Of a DNA stretch of 48,353 nucleotides, positions 43,320 through 48,353 are shown piece by piece; within the stretch, counting starts at the first letter, position 1, and every line of letters starts with the position of its first letter. The DNA lies in contig CAMWLR010000011.1 of the NCBI GenBank assembly GCA_947175215.1, positions 1 through 48,353 of the forward strand, in the 5' to 3' direction. The notes below the pieces were generated by a model, which saw nothing but the letters and a program-made list of their open reading frames with translations, searched no databases and was not told where the DNA came from. The stretch comes from an uncultured Porphyromonadaceae bacterium. GTDB taxonomy: Bacteria > Bacteroidota > Bacteroidia > Bacteroidales > Muribaculaceae. A program made the translations under genes and the position numbers.

Positions 43320-44765
43320 TCAGAATCGGGTGTAAAGGAATGCGTTGTTGGTCGCTCCGATCAGCAACGCCACACTGAGTATCAGTATGATGACACCGAC
43401 CGCGATACGCGACACAAGCGTAATGCTATCGCCAAAGCCCTGATGACTTGGCACAAGTTTATAGGGGATGGCCGACGCCCAGCGACGCACCGGCATACAG
43501 AACAGTATTGCCGTCATCCATAGCCAGAAGTTATCGAATATCGCACCCTCAACGGTGAAGTCGGTGGGATACTCCGAGCCACCGAAAGCGGCTTTGAAGA
43601 ATGTGGTGAGCGAGTCAAAATCCTCAAAGTAAAAGATACCCCACCCGAGCACGACAATCACCAGGGCATAAATATGCAGCAGCGGCCGCGGGATACGGCT
43701 TTGCCAGGGTATGATGGTGAACTTCTCGACCATTATTATCAGGCCGAAATAAAGGCCCCAGATTATAAAGTTCCAGCTCGCACCGTGCCACATCCCGGTC
43801 AGAAACCACACGATCAGGATGTTGAGCCACTGCCGGCGACGGTTGCCGCCAAGGGGAATATATACATAATCGCGGAAGAAACTCCCTAACGACATGTGCC
43901 AGCGCCGCCAAAAGTCGGTGATGGAGTTGCAGCAATAGGGATGATCAAAATTCTCTTTGAAATGAAAGCCGATGCAGCGGCCGATGCCGATAGCCATATC
44001 AGAGTATCCCGAGAAATCAAAATAGATCTGGAATGTAAAGGCGATTATCCCAACCCATGCGCCCCCTGTCGACAGCGAGCCGATGCCGTCGGCAAGAAAA
44101 CGGTCAGATATTTCAGAGAACTGGTTGGCGAGAATCACTTTCTTGCCCAGACCGATCAGAAAGCGGAAGACTCCGTCATATATGTCATCGGCTGTAGCTT
44201 TACGCGAATTAATCTCGCGGGCGATAGTGTCATACCTGACTATCGGCCCGGCAATCAACTGCGGGAACATCGAGATATAGAGCAGCAGGTCGGCATAGCG
44301 CCGCTGCGCGGGAGCGTCTGACCTGTACACATCCACAAGGTATGATACCGACTGGAAGATGTAGAAACTGATACCTATAGGCAACCCTATCTCGGGGACA
44401 GAGATATCAAACCCGACAGAATTAAGCGTGCGGGCAAAGAAGCCGAGATATTTGAATGAGCAGAGTATCAACAGATTGGCGACGATGCCCGTAATCAGTG
44501 CAATCTTGCGCGTCGACATACTCCTGACCATCCACAGGGCCGTCAGATAATTGAGCAACACAGTTACTATCATCAGAAGCACATAGACCGGCTCTCCCCA
44601 GGCGTAAAACAGCAACGAGAACACCACCAGCACCGAGTTGCGCCAGACATGCGAGGGGTTTAACCTGTCAAGCGAGCGGCGTATGTCTATCGAGCTTGCT
44701 ATCCTGTAAAGGATAATAAACGCAGGCAGAAAAACGAATAAGAAGAATAGGTCTGAGAATACCAT
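43320..44765 (-). CDS. MBOAT family O-acyltransferase (AlgI/DltB-like)
   Basis: A 481-aa polytopic inner-membrane enzyme moving an acyl (usually acetyl) group across the membrane. Conserved histidines: His290 (WRRWHMSLGSFFRDYVYIP) and His327 (TGMWHGASWNF), the AlgI/DltB positions. The N-terminal VFSDLFFLFVFLP and YAWGEP are also family-typical. It follows the SGNH gene by 11 bp and precedes the DHHW gene, the usual trio for O-acetylating a surface or secreted glycan. The glycan itself cannot be identified here. Confidence 0.95.
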   Translation of the reverse strand: MVFSDLFFLFVFLPAFIILYRIASSIDIRRSLDRLNPSHVWRNSVLVVFSLLFYAWGEPVYVLLMIVTVLLNYLTALWMVRSMSTRKIALITGIVANLLILCSFKYLGFFARTLNSVGFDISVPEIGLPIGISFYIFQSVSYLVDVYRSDAPAQRRYADLLLYISMFPQLIAGPIVRYDTIAREINSRKATADDIYDGVFRFLIGLGKKVILANQFSEISDRFLADGIGSLSTGGAWVGIIAFTFQIYFDFSGYSDMAIGIGRCIGFHFKENFDHPYCCNSITDFWRRWHMSLGSFFRDYVYIPLGGNRRRQWLNILIVWFLTGMWHGASWNFIIWGLYFGLIIMVEKFTIIPWQSRIPRPLLHIYALVIVVLGWGIFYFEDFDSLTTFFKAAFGGSEYPTDFTVEGAIFDNFWLWMTAILFCMPVRRWASAIPYKLVPSHQGFGDSITLVSRIAVGVIILILSVALLIGATNNAFLYTRF

Positions 44766-44776
44766 CGGTCTATATA

Positions 44777-45637
44777 TCAGAAGATATTCTGGCGGTCATC
44801 ACCCGATGATGATGCCGACTGAGTATCGAGTATCTGTTTCACACATTTAATAATCACGGCAGCATTCTTGCGTGCCCCCTCCTCAGAGGTATGGGTGCCG
44901 TCTGTCGTGAGCCTGCGCGTCACCATCTCTGCCGCACTGTTGACAGGGCAGAGCAGGTCTTGACGGATGACAGATGCGCCCGAGCGGGCCGCTACCTCAT
45001 CAATCATCGTGCTGACGTCGGCAAGCATCTTGTCAGAGATCTTGACCGACTGCATCGGAGTCATCACAATCAGTCGGGCATCGGGGAAACGTGCCGAAAG
45101 AATCAGCAGGTCATATCTCACGGCCTCGGGGAGTGATAATACTTTACCCGGCGGTAACGACAGCAGTTCACCGATATCTCTACCAAGAGCCTCTGATGCA
45201 GAGAGCGAGAACTCCTCAGGGCGGAATTGCGGGAACCATGCGTCATTAGTTCCCGCCGCTATCATTATCAGATCGGGCGATTGCTGACTCCTGCTGTCGA
45301 CGGCCTCAATCAGTCTTATAATCTGATTATAAATCACATTATCATCAGTTATTATCTCGCTATAATGAGCAGGGTTACGGGTAGTGGATGACGTGTGGCT
45401 CCAGGTAGCGCCACTGCGGGCATAACTCACGACATCTGATGAATCAAACTCACGGGCAAACCAGTAGTTCCACCCCCGTGGCGACGAACAATCGTCACCC
45501 CCGATCCAGGTATTCGAGTCACCCAACAGAACAATATGAGCAGGCATCCCCGGCGCGTCACCATCCGCGTCAGTACCAAGCATTGACATCGACACGCAAA
45601 GTGTCATCACCACGTATGCAAATAATCTTTTCAGCAC
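44777..45637 (-). CDS. SGNH/GDSL hydrolase
   Basis: 286 aa with a signal peptide (RLFAYVVMTLCVSMSMLG). Block I GDSNTW (nucleophile Ser41), block III AAGTND, block V DGTHTSEEG (Asp/His). In this context it is probably an O-acetyltransferase or esterase acting with the MBOAT partner. The GTG at 45637 was chosen as start: an in-frame TTG at 45658 would lie in the promoter -7 box (45656-45663), and the nearby ATG is out of frame. The leader would be only about 12 nt. Confidence 0.86.
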   Translation of the reverse strand: MLKRLFAYVVMTLCVSMSMLGTDADGDAPGMPAHIVLLGDSNTWIGGDDCSSPRGWNYWFAREFDSSDVVSYARSGATWSHTSSTTRNPAHYSEIITDDNVIYNQIIRLIEAVDSRSQQSPDLIMIAAGTNDAWFPQFRPEEFSLSASEALGRDIGELLSLPPGKVLSLPEAVRYDLLILSARFPDARLIVMTPMQSVKISDKMLADVSTMIDEVAARSGASVIRQDLLCPVNSAAEMVTRRLTTDGTHTSEEGARKNAAVIIKCVKQILDTQSASSSGDDRQNIF

Positions 45638-45655
45638 ATCATGTAATTTAGGCTG

Positions 45656-45663
45656 CAAAGTTA
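45656..45663 (-). promoter_or_regulatory. -7 box of the SGNH-MBOAT-DHHW operon
   Basis: TAACTTTG on the minus strand, 18 bp upstream of the GTG start. A CTTG lies only 17 bp upstream (45684-45681), so the -33 is weak. This box fixes the start choice of the first gene. Confidence 0.65.
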
Positions 45664-45829
45664 CCTAATTTCCAATAATCCAAGTAATTTTTCCCATATA
45701 ATATTCATTAATATTCCACATCATCTCGATTATATTCTTATCTCTATGTTCATCATGCCATAATTTGATCTGTGCCCCCTATAATTACTTTATAATCAGG
45801 TATGTGAGTCGATATGATAAGTTATGCAC

Positions 45830-45894
45830 AAAAAAAATTGATTGTCTCCCGACAACCAATCTTAGTTAACCTTAAATCTAATACCATGAAAAAC
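45830..45894 (-). ncRNA. Putative small RNA of about 65 nt
   Basis: Defined by signals, not homology. Promoter: ATTG (45931-45928), 19-bp spacer, TACCTTTG (45908-45901) on the minus strand, start expected near 45894. End: a 10-bp stem ATTGGTTGTC / GACAATCAAT with one G-U pair and a GGGA loop (45860-45837), running straight into eight Ts. The body is A/T-rich (GGTATTAGATTTAAGGTTAA). An ORF in it reads through the terminator, so it is not supported as coding. It could instead be an attenuated far-upstream leader of the SGNH operon. Confidence 0.55.
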
Positions 45895-45900
45895 ACGTTG

Positions 45901-45931
45901 CAAAGGTAGTGGTATTTCGTGATTCTGCAAT
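45901..45931 (-). promoter_or_regulatory. Promoter of the putative small RNA
   Basis: ATTG, 19-bp spacer, TACCTTTG on the minus strand; one mismatch at -33. Confidence 0.6.
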
Positions 45932-46104
45932 AGTTTTGATGCAGAAATTTACTTCGTTTTAACTTTATTTTACACAATTTGGTCAACTTATCGCCAAAAT
46001 TCAATCTTTTTGCTTGCATCTCAGACAACTCTCCGCCACTTTGCCACAGCAGAATCCAAATTAAAAAAGAGATCTCCCACTCCCTTATTAACATTTGTTA
46101 GGTT

Positions 46105-46135
46105 TTTGCCAACTCCGTTATTTTATGTAACTTTG
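46105..46135 (+). promoter_or_regulatory. Promoter upstream of the small HTH gene
   Basis: TTTG (46105-46108), 19-bp spacer, TAACTTTG (46128-46135). A short palindrome TAACA-TT-TGTTA (46089-46100) lies just upstream; it resembles the operators at 16272 and 27516 but with different spacing. Confidence 0.8.
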
Positions 46136-46141
46136 TTTCGG

Positions 46142-46458
46142 AATTCTACGGTTCTGCAAATTCAGAATCTAAGTTCCTGTCAAATAGTGTGGCTTGACCA
46201 CAAAGCGTATTCTTGCTCTATCCACGGTTGCAAAATCGCCAAATATTGTAGACACCGGATATAGCAGTCTTAGATACGCTCATGTTGTATCGTTTCCTGA
46301 CCCTATCGCGGGCCGGGCCGATATAGCGTGGGATCGGACTGCCTTATCGTGTCATGGCATTTGGCGATGCCCGCAACCGGATATGGCAGAAGCCTGTCCT
46401 GCGCTTTCTTTATAATCGCTTTTATCGACGCCGGGGACACGGGGTCAACTATATAATA
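46142..46458 (+). other. Long leader (about 317 nt) before the HTH gene, function unknown
   Basis: From the expected start of the 46105 promoter to the HTH start codon. I recognise no known RNA. A small hairpin TTCTG-CAAATT-CAGAA lies near its 5' end. Open frames in it (for example from 46194 and 46354) show no family features. Confidence 0.35.
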
Positions 46459-46701
46459 ATGAGTGACATCCATATCGGGCAGTTGATTCAGCAAGAACTC
46501 AAGCATCAGGAACGCACCCCCACATGGCTCGCCCGCAAAATAAACTGCGAGCGCTCAAACATATATTATATCTTCAGTCAGAGGAGTATCAACTCTGAGT
46601 TGTTGCTGCGGTTATCTAAAGCGCTTGGCGTAAACTTCTTTAAGTATTATGAGCAACAACTTGACGAGAACAGGTCATCCACCCAAAAAGATAATCATTG
46701 A
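46459..46701 (+). CDS. Small helix-turn-helix (XRE-like) protein
   Basis: 80 aa from the ATG at 46459: MSDIHIGQLIQQELKHQER then TWLARKINCERSNIYYIFSQRSI, a classic HTH, and LLLRLSKALGVNFFKYY. Compact XRE proteins of this form are widespread in Bacteroidales, usually without assigned targets. An in-frame ATG at 46354 would add 35 residues of arginine-rich sequence outside the domain and is unlikely. The C-terminus is polar (DENRSSTQKDNH). Confidence 0.85.
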   Translation: MSDIHIGQLIQQELKHQERTPTWLARKINCERSNIYYIFSQRSINSELLLRLSKALGVNFFKYYEQQLDENRSSTQKDNH

Positions 46702-46762
46702 AGTCTCAGAGTCCGGTATAATTATTTTACGCATCCGTCAAAACCTTTTACGCGCCAACCTA

Positions 46763-46791
46763 TTTGTCCTCAAGTAAATGCCATAACTTTG
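46763..46791 (+). promoter_or_regulatory. Promoter of the small secreted protein pair
   Basis: TTTG (46763-46766), a short 17-bp spacer, TAACTTTG (46784-46791), 53 bp before the first start codon. Confidence 0.65.
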
Positions 46792-46844
46792 CAGCCATCC
46801 GAAACTTTCACGGATTTTTATCTAACTAAAACAATTAAGCAATT

Positions 46845-47168
46845 ATGAAGAAAATCGTGCTTTTAGTGGCCATGCTTATCGGTTCTCAGGCATTAATTCA
46901 GATCAATGCAGGTGAATCAGGGACATGTACCGAGCTCTCGGCCCGAGCCTCTGCGGAAATCTACTCAGTGCAAGCTGTCCGCAACCCGTCTGCAGGCGTA
47001 AAAGTCAAAGCCACTCTACAGATTTCATGGGACGGATCAGAATGTTACGTTTACGGACGTGACGGCAATTATTTTGATCAGCCAATCAGAGCGTCACGTT
47101 CGACCACATACAGCGGTTATCCCTGGTGTGTAACCCTCGGTAACGCTACCTGGTACTTCACAACCTGA
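46845..47168 (+). CDS. Small secreted protein of unknown function (copy 1)
   Basis: 107 aa. Signal peptide MKKIVLLVAMLIGSQALIQINA, mature part of about 85 residues, strand-rich, with three Cys (TCTELS, SECYVYG, PWCVTL). The segment KVKATLQISWDGSECYVYG matches VRSTVRLYYQDECITLYSNG in the next gene in spacing and pattern, so the two are probably paralogs. Not recognised as a known family. Own promoter at 46763-46791. Confidence 0.75.
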   Translation: MKKIVLLVAMLIGSQALIQINAGESGTCTELSARASAEIYSVQAVRNPSAGVKVKATLQISWDGSECYVYGRDGNYFDQPIRASRSTTYSGYPWCVTLGNATWYFTT

Positions 47169-47175
47169 CAATTGT

Positions 47176-47529
47176 ATGAATCGTTATCTAATTCTGTTCT
47201 CCCTTATCTTTATATTTGCCGGCTCTGTTATACAGGCCTCGACAACATCGGTACAAGCACAAACCGAGCAGTCGGTTCTTGTCAGATCTACTGTCAGGCT
47301 ATACTATCAGGATGAGTGCATCACCTTGTATTCTAACGGTCGATGCCTGATGTCTATGGGAGACAGCCAGACCGTAGAGGCGACTTACTCAATAGAGGAT
47401 GAAGGCAACTGGATATATTTTTATATTGATGTCAATGGCCATACCGAACGTCTGTCTGCCCGTATAACAATGCGTGGCGGCACAATTATCAGCCTCTCAT
47501 TTAACGGTCACGTCTATCGTCAAAGGTAA
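47176..47529 (+). CDS. Small secreted protein of unknown function (copy 2)
   Basis: 117 aa. Signal peptide (YLILFSLIFIFAGSVIQA), then a short Gln/Thr/Ser stretch and a strand-rich domain with two Cys (DECITLYSNGRCLM) and alternating hydrophobic strands (WIYFYIDVNGH, ITMRGGTIISLSFNG). Seven bp after the first copy and followed by a strong terminator, so the pair is one transcript. Function unknown. Confidence 0.75.
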   Translation: MNRYLILFSLIFIFAGSVIQASTTSVQAQTEQSVLVRSTVRLYYQDECITLYSNGRCLMSMGDSQTVEATYSIEDEGNWIYFYIDVNGHTERLSARITMRGGTIISLSFNGHVYRQR

Positions 47530-47554
47530 TACATATCCTCTTAAATAATACAGT

Positions 47555-47590
47555 ATAACGGGAGTCCTTTTAGGCGAGGACTCCCGTTAT
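47555..47590 (+). terminator. Terminator after the secreted protein pair
   Basis: A 13-bp perfect stem (ATAACGGGAGTCC / GGACTCCCGTTAT, 10-nt loop), followed by TATTTGG. Being symmetrical, it may also serve the convergent gene at 47620. Confidence 0.82.
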
Positions 47591-47619
47591 TATTTGGGAA
47601 TTTATTGCTGCATCTTGAT

Positions 47620-47847
47620 TTATACGTTCTCGGGGAGATCTGTAACCAGAGGTGTGGCATCATGAGAGGACACGCTGTCTGTGTTTTCGGTGACGGCATC
47701 CCAACCCATTTTGAATCCCTCTCTGAAATCATCCACATCTTTTTTGCTTACACTTGATGAACTTGACGAAGCCAGTGCTGTCATAGCAAAACCAATCAGA
47801 CACAGGCCATAGATCAACGAACTGAATTTTGAGATTTTCTTTTCCAT
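47620..47847 (-). CDS. Small membrane-anchored or secreted protein
   Basis: 75 aa: one hydrophobic segment (SLIYGLCLIGFAMTALA) that may be a signal or anchor, a Ser run, then an amphipathic helix VDDFREGFKMGWDAV and a polar tail. It resembles small Bacteroidales proteins of unknown function. Its start overlaps the end of the upstream gene by 34 bp. Confidence 0.65.
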   Translation of the reverse strand: MEKKISKFSSLIYGLCLIGFAMTALASSSSSSVSKKDVDDFREGFKMGWDAVTENTDSVSSHDATPLVTDLPENV

Positions 47848-48206
47848 ATGTATAAGAATATTAGTATGATAGAAATATAGATAGTCAGGTCTATTATGTC
47901 AAATGTACCGGGCATAAAATGCCACGCCTGAGCAAGCTCCATCCCTAAAGGCATCAATATTGCTGCTATTCGCAATACACCTGAGAGTACTGATGCAAAG
48001 ATCATGAGTGATATGCACCACAACCCATCCGGGATATAGTAAAGCAGAATCTCTCTTGATAATGACGGCTGTAACTCAAAGAGTGGTGTCCGGCAGTTGC
48101 TCAATATCGACTGCGTGAAAATAACCGGCTCACGAAAGAGTATATAAATCAATGCCCCGGCTAACAGTGTACACACTGAAATTATAAGAGATGATGTGTT
48201 ACTCAT
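47814..48206 (-). CDS. VanZ-like polytopic membrane protein
   Basis: 130 aa with about four membrane helices (ISVCTLLAGALIYILF, WCISLMIFASVLSGVL, IAAILMPLGMELAQ, IIDLTIYISIILIFLYIW). The order acidic-Pro-Asp (YIPDGLW), MELAQAW and PGTFDIIDL matches the VanZ-like pattern. Despite the name, the role is usually unknown and resistance is not implied. It overlaps the 75-aa gene downstream by 34 bp. Confidence 0.7.
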   Translation of the reverse strand: MSNTSSLIISVCTLLAGALIYILFREPVIFTQSILSNCRTPLFELQPSLSREILLYYIPDGLWCISLMIFASVLSGVLRIAAILMPLGMELAQAWHFMPGTFDIIDLTIYISIILIFLYIWKRKSQNSVR

Positions 48207-48214
48207 TTCGCCAA

Positions 48215-48222
48215 CAAAATTA
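48215..48222 (-). promoter_or_regulatory. Candidate -7 box of the VanZ-like gene
   Basis: TAATTTTG on the minus strand, ending 9 bp before the ATG at 48206, which would make the mRNA nearly leaderless. No -33 match. Confidence 0.4.
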
Positions 48223-48285
48223 CATCAAGCGTATGGGTTGAGCGACCGCCACAGCGTTTAACATTTTGACGTATCAGTCAAATAT

Positions 48286-48353
48286 TCAGACAATGATACC
48301 GGCTAAAGCATCTGTAAACGTGATTATGGGAGCTATGATCTCCGGCCCGGCGG
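48286..48353 (-). CDS. Possible C-terminus of a gene entering from the right edge
   Basis: The minus-strand frame is open from the edge to TGA at 48286-48288 and reads AGPEIIAPIITFTDALAGIIV, a plausible hydrophobic C-terminus. The + strand is also open from an ATG at 48293 to the edge, so the call is weak. Confidence 0.25.
   Translation of the reverse strand, partial: AGPEIIAPIITFTDALAGIIV

Noticed and set aside
45822-46094. 90-codon minus-strand frame in the gene-free region
   Set aside because: It runs through a promoter and a strong terminator, has no signal or domain, and its composition looks non-coding.
46089-46100. Third copy of the TCAACA-NN-TGTTGA operator
   Set aside because: Only the inner AACA-TT-TGTT core matches, the distance to the -7 box differs by 4 bp, and this promoter already has a proper -33 element.
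48293-48353. + strand ATG frame open to the right edge
   Set aside because: Only 20 codons are visible, with no start-site signals; the opposing minus-strand frame is at least as plausible.

Overview
The window reads as chromosomal DNA of a gut Bacteroidales bacterium. Muribaculaceae is my best guess, from protein style only and without a database check. Three things point there. Many genes are preceded by the Bacteroidetes -7 element TAnnTTTG, often with TTTG (or CTTG/ATTG) 19-20 bp upstream. Rho carries a long disordered N-terminal insert. The gene set includes secreted modular amylase, bile-salt-hydrolase-like, M16, C11 and CotH proteins. No transposase, integrase, phage gene, tRNA or CRISPR array was seen.

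Layout. 1-2267 (-): 3'-truncated secreted GH13 alpha-amylase with two CBM26-like modules and a further C-terminal module. 2580-7776 (-): secreted M16 peptidase, radA and a SpoU rRNA methyltransferase. 7949-8381 (+): RNase P RNA. 8447-15531 (-): alaS, gmd, fcl, a C11 lipoprotein peptidase and an MscS channel, closely packed behind one good promoter. 15700-17476: a MerR regulator, a tiny 19-aa hydrophobic ORF, a Crp/Fnr-like regulator and a structured intergenic region. 17477-19712 (-): two tandem DUF3108 proteins and an unknown protein. 19816-25263 (-): rho, a membrane protein, a choloylglycine hydrolase and a DUF1015 protein. 25371-28559 (-): an outer-membrane beta-barrel and a divergent glutaminase. 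28803-34336 (+): orphan UmuD, GlmS, a DegT-type sugar aminotransferase and a CotH protein. 34400-36803 (-): a marR/frnE/MBL-hydrolase operon, then rplS. 37142-41707 (+): a TolC/MacA/MacB-type efflux operon with the MacB ATPase and permease split. 41727-45637 (-): an SGNH/MBOAT/DHHW polysaccharide O-acylation operon. 45660-48353: a putative small RNA, a small HTH protein behind a long leader, two related small secreted proteins, and a VanZ-like/small membrane protein pair.

How it fits together. The window mixes housekeeping functions (alaS, rho, radA, rplS, rnpB, glmS) with envelope and gut-lifestyle functions: GDP-fucose synthesis, surface-glycan acylation, starch and peptide degradation, bile-salt-type amide hydrolysis and efflux.

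The most interesting signals are non-coding. (1) A near-identical palindrome (core TCAACA-NN-TGTTGA) lies exactly 21 bp upstream of a -7 box at two distant promoters: one for the 19-aa ORF next to the Crp/Fnr-like regulator, the other for the outer-membrane barrel. This suggests a small regulon. (2) Short tandem duplications span the stop codon of three unrelated genes, each with a unit length that is not a multiple of three. (3) A compact promoter-plus-terminator unit at about 45830-45931 predicts a 65-nt small RNA. (4) A 139-bp inverted/direct-repeat element lies upstream of the Crp/Fnr-like gene. (5) A perfect 14-bp hairpin directly follows a possible start codon of a DUF3108 gene.
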